Notes: generated from the letters alone by a model not told the origin. A stretch of 33,284 nt of DNA from Candidatus Nomurabacteria bacterium (GCA_031275815.1 JAISOF010000017.1:1-33284), one strand, 5' to 3'; positions 6,578 to 15,850 are shown, counted from the stretch's first letter. Numbers and translations: made by a program.

Positions 6578-9500
6578 AGCGCAAAATCATTACGTATGTT
6601 TTATCATGTATCTCCCTATTTGGCATAACAGCGCTGTTTATGGGAATGATGGCGTCCGCCGACGGCACCTCCAACATCTTGAAGAAAGCCGCTTTGCAAG
6701 GTCTGTACAAATGTTATGAAATGGGCAAAATACGGGCGGATATCGGAGTTCTCAGCAACTATAACGACTATAACATCCTGATTCAAGCCGACGGTGGTGA
6801 AGATTTTGTGCCCCTGCCCAACAATTTCCAAAACACCATCAACGACGCTGCCGTCAGCTGCAAAGAGGTACTAAGTGGCTATCCCGATTATGGTTCCACC
6901 GGCAACAACGCGTTCAAAGGTCTGTTCGCTTTGGCAGGTATCACGCCGCCCACCGGTGCCAGCAACGCCAGCGCCAAAGACGCTTTCTTGACTGGCATGG
7001 GATATCAAGCGACCAAAGACAGCGACGGGCAGTGCGTGGCGTTTTATTACAAGCTGAACAGCTCGACTACTGCCGGATCTTATTACAATGAAAGCGAAGT
7101 TTATCAATACACGTACCACCTTTGTGCGCCTATTGTCAACAAAGATGGCACAATTGGCGTGGATAAGCTGGCGGTGTCCAAAGAGGGCGGTTCGGACATC
7201 GTGGAGTTTGAAGTGGGCAGCAGAGGAAAAATGAAACTGGATTGCGAACTGTACTCGCCGACAGACGGCGGGTGCGAGCAGCATACTTTCACCAAAAACG
7301 TCACTTTGTGGGACGATTTCACCAATGATGTCTTGAGAGATTTAGCCACCCATAACAGCACTAACACCACAGTAGCTGGTTCATACTCAGTAACGTATAC
7401 CCTCCAAAACGACATCAAACGCGAGCCCTATGGAGTGGTCAACGCCACCTATGCTTTCTCCGACCCGGAACTTGCCGCGCGCTCCGCCATCAAATACCTG
7501 TCAGGCGGGGCTTATCACGGCAAAAACGGCACCGCGTTCTCCCCCCAAGAAGAAGTTTTGCTGTATCAAACCTATATTGAGCAATATTACAAGTCCAAAA
7601 TCGAATGCGGCACCATATCAAACGATAAATTGACCATTTTGCAAGGGCAAGGCTACATCAACGCCCGCCTGTACGTGAACGGCAGCCCGCGCGAAGATTG
7701 CTGGGTGCTGCCCACCGCCAACCGAGACAAAAAAGTCAACGGGCTATCGCCAGCGAGGTGGTTCACCGAAAGAAAAACTTTCAATGACCTGCTCGACGCC
7801 CTCAACAGCTCAACCGCGAATAGTTTGCCGAGTGAAGACACCTCCAGCATTGGCAATTTCACCACCGCCCCCGACGGCTCCATCAGTTTCTCCGGAACCA
7901 GTACCGCCGGAACCACCAGTAGCAACTCCGCACCCGCTACCACTTGCGACATCGGCGCGCTGGGCTGGATCATCTGCCCCGTCATCACCACTTTGGACAA
8001 CATGCTCGGCTGGTTTTATAACACCATCATCCAAGATTTCATGGCAATGCCCGCCGCCTTGTTCGAGGGCGACACCGGCACTTACAAAGCGTGGCGCACC
8101 TTTCGCGATTTCGCGAACATCATCTTCGTCATTCTGATTATGCTGGTCATCTTTTCGCAAGTCACCAGTATCGGCATCAGCAACTACGGCATCAAAAAAA
8201 TCCTGCCCCGCCTGATTGTGGTGGGGGTGCTGGTCAATTTGTCATATTTCATTTGCCAAATCGCGGTGGATTTGTCGAACATTCTCGGCGTTGGACTGCA
8301 AGACTTGTTGTCCGGATTAGTCGCCGCGCCCGAATGCGTTGGGGAATGTTCCTCCCAAAATAGCGGTACAGGTCTTTTGGCAACCGTCGGCACCGCGCTC
8401 GGTATTGGTATTGGCGGCTTGGTGGTGGCGATGGCGATGGGTTTTTGGGGCATTGTGTTTGCGCTACTCGCGTTTTTGTTGTCGGGGTTGGTTGCGCTGT
8501 TGATGATGTTTGTTTCGCTGTCGTTTCGCAAGGTCGGCATCATCGTGCTAATCGCGCTGGCGCCCATTGCCATCGTCTGCAAACTACTCCCGAACACCGA
8601 AAATATTTATAAAGGTTGGTTCAAAATGTTGAAAACTTTGTTGGTGCTGTTCCCGATTTGCGGGCTGCTGATTGGCGCCGGCACGATGGTCGGAAAAATT
8701 ATCGCCACCACTAATCCGGGCGGTGACGACATGGGCAGTATCACCAAACTGGTGGCTGCCTTGTGCGTGGTGTTGCCGTATTTCGGCGTGTTCGCTCTCA
8801 CAAAAAAATCTCTGGATGGGCTGGGGGTGTTGGGTGGCACCCTTCAAAACAAGCTGAACGGCATGCAAGGCAAGATGAGCGGGGCGGTCAACGACAAATT
8901 GCGCAAAAATAATGCTTTCCTTGGCTACCAAAACCAACAACGGGACATCGCAAAAACTCAGGCCAAAGGCGGCGTGTATGCGGGAAGGAACCCGCTACAC
9001 AAATTGCGCAATCAATTGAGTAAAACCGGTATGGTGGCGGGCATCCGTGGCGAAGATTACAACCGCCGTTTGCGCGCGGCGGGGTTAAATGCCGCTCTCA
9101 GCGACCACGCGGGGCGCGTCAAAGATTATGCCACGTTCATGGAGGATTTAAACACCGGCTCAGAAGTGTATGCGGAAATGGAAAAAGCTCACGCGGCGGG
9201 CGATCGAGCGGGCGTGCAAGCGGGGCTGACGGAATTGGCAAAACGGGGCGATTTCAGCAAAATTGATGACTTTTTGGCGCGCGACCACTCCGGCGATGAC
9301 GACCTGATGCAAAGTACCATCTCCAGCGAGCTGATTAAAAACAAGCAAGCGGCGCCTCATCATTGGGCATATGGCGTGGACATGAAGAAACGGTCGGAAA
9401 CCGGCGAGGCGGGGCGTTCGTTTGCGGATTTTGCTGCGGATACCACAGATGATGGCTTGAGAGAGGCGATGGCGGGGCTGGGCGATGACGCTTTGGTCAA

Positions 9501-10173
9501 CATGGACAGGGATGTATTGAAGCGACTGAACAAGAATGGCTTTGGCAATGACGCTAGTGGCAATAAAATCCACGCCGGCGATGTTTTCACCTCAAAACAA
9601 CTGCGCACCGCCGCCACCAACCTCACAGGCGAAAAGCTGGACGCCTTAAACGGCATGATTGGGCAAATGCAAAACAGTGGCGCGGAATTGATGAATGGCA
9701 TTAGCGCTGCGCAACTTGGTAAAACCAAAAGCGACGTCTTCAAAACCATCACTAACGGCGGGGACGACGCCAAAATCCGGTCGCTACTGTCGCAAAGAGG
9801 CTCGACCCTGCAAACCGCGATTGACGATTTGTTCAAAGACCAAAACGCCGCAATGCTCAGCGAAATGAACCCCGAAACCCGCGCGATTATTGAAAAATAC
9901 CGCACCAACACCGGTCAAAACGGGGCAGCTGTCAATATTACACACTCTGCTCAAAGCGCGCCGGCGCCAAGCCCGGTGCCGACGCCAGTGACCCCTGCGC
10001 CCACGCCCGCGCCAACACCACCAGTCCCATCCGGCTATACCACCGCCCAGCAACCAAATCTTGCGACAGCCGGCTTTGTCGTGCCGAACTCAAGCGCTCC
10101 TCCGCCAAAGGCTCCCTCTGGCGATGGTGCTAATGGCGGTGGTGGCGGTGGTAATAACCCCAAACCAACCTAA
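6574..10173 (+). CDS. VirB6/TrbL-like polytopic membrane protein (copy 1)
   Basis: This 1199-residue protein starts MKRKIITYVL with a signal-like helix (to about residue 29). A cysteine-containing external domain of about 430 residues follows. A conserved stretch beginning CDIGALGWIICPVITTL (about 458) leads into a cluster of roughly six membrane helices (about 512-750), including ISNYGIKKILPR between helices. The tail of about 440 residues is hydrophilic and ends Pro/Gly-rich. This layout fits the VirB6/TrbL family, which forms part of the inner-membrane channel of type IV secretion systems. Saccharibacteria and other CPR carry such proteins, but no VirB4 or other ATPase lies in this window. 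The start at 6574 is chosen because it overlaps the upstream stop; the frame is open further upstream (ATG 6415), but that lies inside the upstream gene. Confidence 0.82.
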   Translation: MKRKIITYVLSCISLFGITALFMGMMASADGTSNILKKAALQGLYKCYEMGKIRADIGVLSNYNDYNILIQADGGEDFVPLPNNFQNTINDAAVSCKEVLSGYPDYGSTGNNAFKGLFALAGITPPTGASNASAKDAFLTGMGYQATKDSDGQCVAFYYKLNSSTTAGSYYNESEVYQYTYHLCAPIVNKDGTIGVDKLAVSKEGGSDIVEFEVGSRGKMKLDCELYSPTDGGCEQHTFTKNVTLWDDFTNDVLRDLATHNSTNTTVAGSYSVTYTLQNDIKREPYGVVNATYAFSDPELAARSAIKYLSGGAYHGKNGTAFSPQEEVLLYQTYIEQYYKSKIECGTISNDKLTILQGQGYINARLYVNGSPREDCWVLPTANRDKKVNGLSPARWFTERKTFNDLLDALNSSTANSLPSEDTSSIGNFTTAPDGSISFSGTSTAGTTSSNSAPATTCDIGALGWIICPVITTLDNMLGWFYNTIIQDFMAMPAALFEGDTGTYKAWRTFRDFANIIFVILIMLVIFSQVTSIGISNYGIKKILPRLIVVGVLVNLSYFICQIAVDLSNILGVGLQDLLSGLVAAPECVGECSSQNSGTGLLATVGTALGIGIGGLVVAMAMGFWGIVFALLAFLLSGLVALLMMFVSLSFRKVGIIVLIALAPIAIVCKLLPNTENIYKGWFKMLKTLLVLFPICGLLIGAGTMVGKIIATTNPGGDDMGSITKLVAALCVVLPYFGVFALTKKSLDGLGVLGGTLQNKLNGMQGKMSGAVNDKLRKNNAFLGYQNQQRDIAKTQAKGGVYAGRNPLHKLRNQLSKTGMVAGIRGEDYNRRLRAAGLNAALSDHAGRVKDYATFMEDLNTGSEVYAEMEKAHAAGDRAGVQAGLTELAKRGDFSKIDDFLARDHSGDDDLMQSTISSELIKNKQAAPHHWAYGVDMKKRSETGEAGRSFADFAADTTDDGLREAMAGLGDDALVNMDRDVLKRLNKNGFGNDASGNKIHAGDVFTSKQLRTAATNLTGEKLDALNGMIGQMQNSGAELMNGISAAQLGKTKSDVFKTITNGGDDAKIRSLLSQRGSTLQTAIDDLFKDQNAAMLSEMNPETRAIIEKYRTNTGQNGAAVNITHSAQSAPAPSPVPTPVTPAPTPAPTPPVPSGYTTAQQPNLATAGFVVPNSSAPPPKAPSGDGANGGGGGGNNPKPT

Positions 10174-10190
10174 TTCTGCCAGCTCAACAT

Positions 10191-10228
10191 GACACATTGT
10201 AGGCTTTTTGCTTGACATATTGTAGGTT
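10191..10228. repeat. direct repeat upstream of the structured element
   Basis: GACACATTGTAGGCTT (10191-10206) recurs as GACATATTGTAGGTTT (10214-10229) with two mismatches and a 23-base period, about two helical turns. The second copy overlaps TTGACA (10212-10217). TGT-TATGCT (-10 at 10232-10237) follows, a possible extended -10 for transcription of the structured element. The spacing between this -35 and -10 is only 14 bases, so the -35 is doubtful. The pair could be an operator. Confidence 0.45.
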
Positions 10229-10358
10229 TGTTATGCTTACACTCGCCCAGACCGTGTGAATGTCATTCCGATTGATACATTGAAAGCATAAATGTTTTAA
10301 GACTATGCGATTACGAAAAGAAGTTAAGCTGGAATGAACATCAAACTGCTACCAACAA

Positions 10359-10581
10359 GGTCTTGTTGGCACCAACCCCCACTTCACAGGGCTTTTCAAT
10401 CTGTGACAACAGATTGGAGTGAGGAACCGACCTGCCGCAGGTTGGGCCGGATGGCACGGTTCTGTACCTGTGAATGTGGGTGGTTGTGCAACAAGAGCGG
10501 CAAGGGAAGTGCATCAACAAAAGTATTACACCAACAAAACCGGTAAGAAGAATAAGCCCAACAAAGGTGATCACGCAACAA
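10359..10581 (+). ncRNA. candidate structured RNA / inverted-repeat element, copy 1
   Basis: A left arm (10359-10390) pairs with a right arm (10467-10498) in a long stem with a few bulges. Within it lie two hairpins. One is CAATCTGT (10397-10404) with ACAGATTG (10409-10416), loop GACA. The other is GAACCG (10424-10429) with CGGTTC (10457-10462), enclosing ACCTG/CAGGT. A tail follows with CAACAA at 10489, 10515, 10532, 10559 and 10576. The second copy at 16862-17060 keeps the same folds with wobble and compensatory changes. Strand is given as plus because the tail and a possible upstream promoter (near 10232) lie in that direction. It matches no RNA family I know. A MITE-like DNA element is the main alternative. 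Confidence 0.6.
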
Positions 10582-10613
10582 AACCGAAAAACATGTTGCA
10601 AAATGCATTTTTG

Positions 10614-10622
10614 TGTTATACT
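10614..10622 (+). promoter_or_regulatory. extended -10 promoter of the second VirB6 module
   Basis: TGT-TATACT (-10 at 10617-10622) lies about 60 bases before ATG 10682. It directly follows the palindromic AAAATGCATTTT end of the structured element. A purine-rich GGAAGGG six bases or so before the ATG serves as ribosome-binding site, so this transcript has a leader. Confidence 0.5.
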
Positions 10623-10681
10623 GCTTACAGTTACGTTAAAGTTTTATTTTGAGGACAAAACAACTATTTTGGAAGGGTGCG

Positions 10682-11812
10682 ATGGATTTTAGGAAAAGAC
10701 GAAGAGAAGTAACAGCAAGACCAGGGATGATTACCGGTCAGACTCCAGCCACTCCTGCGTCACCGGTCGCGGCTCCAAGCTCGCCCGCAACTCCAAGCCA
10801 AAACTCTCCGACCTCTCCAACGGCGCCCCCCGCCCAAACTCCGCCTCAATCTCCCACAATATCTCCGGTGCCAACGCCCGCCCAGATGCCCGCGCGCCAA
10901 ACACAACCCCTTACCACGGTTCAGGCGCAAACTCCAACCTCACCCGCGCCAGCTCAGTCTCAAACAGAAGTTGACTATCTTTCCACAGATTACGGGAGAA
11001 TCGCACCCCAAAAACGCAAAAAAAACAAACTGAAAAAACTCATCATCCTTGCGGCAATCGTCATCTTGGGCGGCGGCATCGCAGCTTTCGTGTTCTTGCG
11101 CCCCAAAAGCTACACCCCAGCCGAAATCATCTCCGCTTTCAACACTTACAGCAACTATCTCCTCTCCGGCGAAAAATCCGACCGGCCGTTGGAAGGGGAG
11201 TGGGAGCCGCTGAACGAGTTCACTTTTTATCAGTTAGACCTTGTCAGGGGAAACTCCCAAGAGGACGTTACGGCGTATTACAACGAGCTGAAAACCCTCT
11301 TCGGCGACTTTGCCCAAAAATACCATTCGGCCGACACCGACACCCCTGAAGACCTTGACGGCATGGTGGAAAATTATCAGACAAATCTTGATTTTTATTA
11401 TACATACGTCTTGACTGAGAGTGTTTCGGAGGAGGCCCTGTCTGAAAAATACTTCGCGGAAGGCGTGTCGTCTGCTGTGACATACGCCGAGCAATTTTAC
11501 AAAGACCTGAAAAATAGCGAAAACGAATACACCAAGCAGTACGGTGAACTTCAGGCTGAGCTGTCAACTTTGTGGATTAATGTATTTAATGAATACCAAA
11601 ACAATGATTGTTTCAGAGATGGGGCGCTAGACGAAGATTGCACAACTGTTCAGTATTTCACCAATACTCAAGTTCAATCTTACAACAAGCGCATCCGCGA
11701 GGCCAAAGACACCATAGAAGACTTGCAGGACTCTGCAAGAGTGGATTTGTTAAGTGGCTGTTGGAGTATAAGCGAAAAATTGACTGGACTGACGGAGAGC
11801 CAAGATGAATAA
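10682..11812 (+). CDS. one-helix membrane protein paired with VirB6-like protein (copy 2)
   Basis: This 376-residue paralogue of the 5732-6577 product differs mainly in a long Pro/Thr/Ser/Gln-rich cytoplasmic N-terminus (about residues 15-90). A basic patch (KRKKNKLKK), one membrane helix (about 118-140) and the helical external domain ending ARVDLLSGCWSISEKLTG follow. The proline-rich tail is absent from copy 1 and may reach through or bind cytoplasmic partners. ATG 10682 is preferred over 10649 because GGAAGGG precedes it. The stop overlaps the next start by eight bases. Function is unknown; by context it is a partner of the VirB6-like protein. Confidence 0.78.
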   Translation: MDFRKRRREVTARPGMITGQTPATPASPVAAPSSPATPSQNSPTSPTAPPAQTPPQSPTISPVPTPAQMPARQTQPLTTVQAQTPTSPAPAQSQTEVDYLSTDYGRIAPQKRKKNKLKKLIILAAIVILGGGIAAFVFLRPKSYTPAEIISAFNTYSNYLLSGEKSDRPLEGEWEPLNEFTFYQLDLVRGNSQEDVTAYYNELKTLFGDFAQKYHSADTDTPEDLDGMVENYQTNLDFYYTYVLTESVSEEALSEKYFAEGVSSAVTYAEQFYKDLKNSENEYTKQYGELQAELSTLWINVFNEYQNNDCFRDGALDEDCTTVQYFTNTQVQSYNKRIREAKDTIEDLQDSARVDLLSGCWSISEKLTGLTESQDE

Positions 11813-14800
11813 ATTGTTTTTGACCCGTATTTTGCCTATCATAGTTGCGGTTGGGATTGTTGCAACAACCATTGTTAGCATGGCGACGACTTCCGCAGCC
11901 ACAGATGATGGCGCAACGACTATCTTGAAAAAGACTGCGTTTCAGGGGTTAGAAAAATGCTACAATGGGAATAAAGTAAAACCAGATTTAGGAACCACAG
12001 ACAATTACAAAACATATGAAAGCATAATCCAGGACGACGACGGTCAGGTTAATCGAGACTTCGTTAAAGTGCCCAATAATTTCGGCAACAGTATTGGTAA
12101 AGGCTGGCTGGGTATGGGTACTGAAGTTGGGGTCAACTGCAAAGAGTTGTTGGGCGGTCATAGCTCTTCTTGGACAGGACTTTTTGACTTGGTGGGTAAA
12201 ACACCGCCAGTCAGTGAAAGCTCTCCAGAAGAAAAAAAGAATTTCCTCATTGGCATGGGATACAACCGCACTGGGGGTGGTGATGGAGATTGCGTGGCAT
12301 TTGTTTTCTCTTCATACTATTCTAACCCTGTCCCTAGTCTAGGAGTGCCATCAATCATTGAAGACCCCAACTCTACTACTCCATATCTCTGCACTCCTGA
12401 ACTTAATTCTGATGGCACTATCGAAAGCAACAAGCTAGTTGTGTCAGGACAGGGGACTAATGAAACCATACTTGAGTTCACAGTCTTGCTTACTGGTAGA
12501 AGTGGGGTAAAAATTACTTGTCATGGTGACAATTCTAAAAAATGCGACGGCAACAACTTCAATCTTGAATTATCTGGATTATATGGCTTCTATCCAGGTG
12601 TCACCATATGGCACGATAACGTCAATATACCCCCTCCGGGAGAATCAAGAAAAGATTTCGTAGGTAGTATCTGGGAGGATGTGTCAGCACTCTATGGAGG
12701 AGACGGATTAAGCTTGCTTACCGGAGCTCACTATAAGGTCATAGACATCATAACAGTACCCTACGAAAACATTGGCGCTCGCTATAAATTTGAAAATGCG
12801 TACGCTGCCGCAAACATTGCCATCAAATACCTTTCTGACAGTGGTTATGGAACGTACAGCAGTGGAAGCACCAAAAGCATCGCGCTCTCAGAAACCGAAA
12901 AAACCGCTCTCTACCAATACTATATCACAGAATATTACCAGGCTGACATTCAATGCCCCTCAGCAGGTTCCTCCACCGACGCAATCACTCCGCTCACGAG
13001 TCAGGAGTACAGAAAAGCCAAAGTATTCGTGAACGGTGAAGCTCGCACAGATTGCTACGTCAGCAAGCCACAAGCAAACGAAGGCAACTTGGTCAACACC
13101 GCAGACGGCATGGGCTACTTGAATGAGAAAAAGACCTTCAACCAACTCCTGGACTTCCTCGACGCCTCCCCCATATTATCGCTCGGCGCAACATACAAAG
13201 ACATCGCCGGCAGCTTCACGGTCAATGCAGACGGTTCCGCAGAGTATAGCGGCAACTCCTCACTCTTCACCCCCCCAGGGGGAGAAACCGAAGTCCAAGC
13301 CACCTGTGACCTCGGCCCATTAGGTTTCATCATCTGTCCAGCCATTCATACATTGGATAGTCTGCTTGGCAAAATGTACGAATATATTGAGGGGTCGTTG
13401 GCAATTCCATCATCTTTTTTGAAAATCGACGGCGGCACATATGAGGCATGGAAAGTCTTCCGTAACTTCGCCAATATTGCATTCGTGATTCTCCTGATGA
13501 TAGTCATCTTTTCGCAAGTCACCAGTATCGGCATCAGCAATTATGGCATCAAAAAAATCCTTCCCCGCATTATCATCGTCGGCATTTTGATTAACGTGTC
13601 ATATTTCATTTGCCAAATCGCCGTGGACTTGTCAAATATCCTTGGGGCTGGATTGAACGATATATTCAAAGATATTGCATCTGGTATCGGCGTCGGCACT
13701 ATGCCTGATACACTTGATGGCAGCAATGGAATAATTGAAGTAATTGGATTGGTCATAGGCATCGGTCTCACAGGCCTAATCAGCACTGCTTTATTGGGTG
13801 GATGGGCAGTGTTATTCGGGCTCGCAAGTTTCCTCATCACAGGGCTAGTTTCTATATTAATGATGTTTGTAGCATTAGGGTTTCGGCAGATTGGCATAAT
13901 TGTACTTATCGCCGCCGCTCCGCTAGCTATGGTGTGTAAACTATTGCCAAACACTGAAAAAATCTTTAGCAGTTGGTGGAAAATGTTGAAAACCCTCTTG
14001 GTGCTTTATCCGATTTGCGGTGTGCTAGTCGGCGGCGGTGTGCTGGTCGGACGCATTGTGGCACAAGCAGCTGATGGTGGAGGTACTCTAGGCAACCCTG
14101 CCAGTGTTTTGACTTTTGCAAATGTTGGTCCGGATACCACAAGCAGCTCCAATTACATGCTTCAACTCCTTGCTGCTCTGTGTGTAGTCCTGCCATATCT
14201 CGGTGTCTTCACCCTCACGAAAAAAGCCCTTGACGGTCTGGGTTCAGTGGGTCAAATGCTGGGTGGTGCAATCAACAACGCCGGCACAAAACTCAAAGGT
14301 GGCTTGGACAAATCTCCCATCGGCAGGAATGGCAAGTTTGCTCAGGGTCGGATTAAGAACCAGCAGGAGGAGATGAAGGCAAAGAGCAGATTACGCAGGT
14401 TTGTGGCTGGTGAAGGCGATGCTCAAACAGCAAAACATGCAACTAACTTAGAAAAAGCAAAAACTGCCAACAACAAAAAAATTCAGGCACAACTTAAAGC
14501 TAAGCAAGAAAGAGGCGAGGAATTAAGTGATTGGGAAAAGCGTATGTTGCGTACTAGTGAAGCTGGCATTAATAAAGAAAACGCTGAAGCTGTTCAAGAT
14601 TATGTAAGCCAATTCTCGAACTTATCCGTTGAAGAACGAAAGAAACGCCTTGAGCAAGGTCGTGAGTCAGGGGACATGAATATGATAGAAGCGGCGATAA
14701 AAACTTTGCATAGGACTGGAGATACAAAGGAAATACGTGAAGTGCTCGAAAATTTTTCACCAGACAATATCAAAAAGCTAGAGCAGAGTGGCAACATCCA

Positions 14801-15722
14801 ACGCTTTGCTGATGCGCTTACCGGCGTTAAGGATGAAGATATCGGAGTTTCCGGTTATGGTGCACTAATAAGTCAGGGGAAGAGAATGACTTTCAAGGAC
14901 AGTATGCGTAGTAAAGACGAAAACGGGAATATAGTAAATGATGGAGGAGAGTTAGGCGGATTTATTAGGGGCAAATATTCAAATGACGTAATGACGTCCA
15001 ATAACGCTAGCGCGGTGGAGTTTGCAATGAAAAACCACTTGGTCAATAGTAGTCAAATTGGCGCCGTAGTTGCTAATAGCAAAAACCCATCCGCAGCAGA
15101 AGCCGTGGGCAAAACGATTTCGTCGGATCAAGTTGCGAAGATTACCGGCGACAAGTTGTCCAGTGTTAGTTCTGATCTAATAAATGCTTATGATAAAACA
15201 CACGGAGCTGGAGCCTTCGCAGAAGACCTTAGCCAGTCTGCTATACAAAATCTAGGTGGCAATATTCAAGCGTACTCAAAAGCCAATGATGAAGTGCAGA
15301 AGATTGTTACAGCGCGTTATCAACAACCAACCGGAAGTGGTGGATCTTCAAGTAGTGAAGTCAAAATAGAACATGGCAATGATGGAACCGCGCCCCCCAC
15401 CACGCCAACAATTAACTTGCAACGAGACTTGGTGGACGCCCGCACTGGCGCCAGGGTTACCGCTGATGTTTCTGGACAGGAAGTAATGCAACAAATTAGC
15501 ACTGCACGCCCTGCACAAGGTGGCGAGGTCAACGGAAGCAAACAATACTGGGAAAACGCCGTCGGTTCGCTTTCCAATGAACAGCTCCAGCAAATCATAC
15601 AGCAAAACGCTAAAATCAATGCCGGCGGAACCGTTGCAGACGCGCATTACGACCAGCTGGCAGGATTCGCCAGAAAACACCTCAATGACCGTGGTATGAC
15701 ACACCGCCCACCGACTCCTTGA
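11805..15722 (+). CDS. VirB6/TrbL-like polytopic membrane protein (copy 2)
   Basis: This 1305-residue paralogue of the 6574-10173 product has a signal-like N-terminus (to about residue 32). Its first external segment matches copy 1: ILKKTAFQGLEKCY here and ILKKAALQGLYKCY there. The core begins CDLGPLGFIICPAIHTL (about 501). The membrane-helix cluster (about 555-810) keeps SQVTSIGISNYGIKKILPR identical to copy 1. The C-terminal 490 residues are hydrophilic, partly charged coiled-coil-like (about 865-970), and diverged from copy 1. Codon use in the N- and C-terminal parts is more AT-rich than in copy 1, so the two are not a recent duplication. A C7-A-G5 palindromic run at 13270-13282 lies in the linker before the core and could be prone to slippage. 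Confidence 0.82.
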   Translation: MNKLFLTRILPIIVAVGIVATTIVSMATTSAATDDGATTILKKTAFQGLEKCYNGNKVKPDLGTTDNYKTYESIIQDDDGQVNRDFVKVPNNFGNSIGKGWLGMGTEVGVNCKELLGGHSSSWTGLFDLVGKTPPVSESSPEEKKNFLIGMGYNRTGGGDGDCVAFVFSSYYSNPVPSLGVPSIIEDPNSTTPYLCTPELNSDGTIESNKLVVSGQGTNETILEFTVLLTGRSGVKITCHGDNSKKCDGNNFNLELSGLYGFYPGVTIWHDNVNIPPPGESRKDFVGSIWEDVSALYGGDGLSLLTGAHYKVIDIITVPYENIGARYKFENAYAAANIAIKYLSDSGYGTYSSGSTKSIALSETEKTALYQYYITEYYQADIQCPSAGSSTDAITPLTSQEYRKAKVFVNGEARTDCYVSKPQANEGNLVNTADGMGYLNEKKTFNQLLDFLDASPILSLGATYKDIAGSFTVNADGSAEYSGNSSLFTPPGGETEVQATCDLGPLGFIICPAIHTLDSLLGKMYEYIEGSLAIPSSFLKIDGGTYEAWKVFRNFANIAFVILLMIVIFSQVTSIGISNYGIKKILPRIIIVGILINVSYFICQIAVDLSNILGAGLNDIFKDIASGIGVGTMPDTLDGSNGIIEVIGLVIGIGLTGLISTALLGGWAVLFGLASFLITGLVSILMMFVALGFRQIGIIVLIAAAPLAMVCKLLPNTEKIFSSWWKMLKTLLVLYPICGVLVGGGVLVGRIVAQAADGGGTLGNPASVLTFANVGPDTTSSSNYMLQLLAALCVVLPYLGVFTLTKKALDGLGSVGQMLGGAINNAGTKLKGGLDKSPIGRNGKFAQGRIKNQQEEMKAKSRLRRFVAGEGDAQTAKHATNLEKAKTANNKKIQAQLKAKQERGEELSDWEKRMLRTSEAGINKENAEAVQDYVSQFSNLSVEERKKRLEQGRESGDMNMIEAAIKTLHRTGDTKEIREVLENFSPDNIKKLEQSGNIQRFADALTGVKDEDIGVSGYGALISQGKRMTFKDSMRSKDENGNIVNDGGELGGFIRGKYSNDVMTSNNASAVEFAMKNHLVNSSQIGAVVANSKNPSAAEAVGKTISSDQVAKITGDKLSSVSSDLINAYDKTHGAGAFAEDLSQSAIQNLGGNIQAYSKANDEVQKIVTARYQQPTGSGGSSSSEVKIEHGNDGTAPPTTPTINLQRDLVDARTGARVTADVSGQEVMQQISTARPAQGGEVNGSKQYWENAVGSLSNEQLQQIIQQNAKINAGGTVADAHYDQLAGFARKHLNDRGMTHRPPTP

Positions 15723-15850
15723 CCCAAAAACTCCCAATTCTCCCGCTGCACCATCTCATCCCGCAAATTGCGACTATACCCGCCAAGCGGATACAACACA
15801 AAGCTTTGCTCCAAGATGCCCAAATCCGCAAAAACCTTCGCGGTAACCAT
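15723..15850 (-). pseudogene. remnant of a DUF4143-family AAA+ ATPase
   Basis: The minus strand encodes KVFADLGILEQSF then VLYPLGGYSRNLRDEM and NWEF, followed by unrelated sequence. Proteins of the DUF4143 AAA+ group contain a C-terminal segment of the form 'LxxSFVxxPLxxYSRNLRxEI', which this matches. Nothing else of the gene remains: there is an in-frame stop two codons before the ATG (15848-15850), and the 3' end runs into the VirB6-like gene. It is a small fossil, probably left after deletion beside that gene. Family recognition is from memory of the motif. Confidence 0.5.

Noticed and set aside
10474-10692. Open frames starting MWVVV in both element copies (also 16971-17189)
   Set aside because: The shared start follows from nucleotide similarity. 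In the first 23 codons about 8 of 11 differences change the residue and there is no third-position bias, so there is no sign of protein-level selection.
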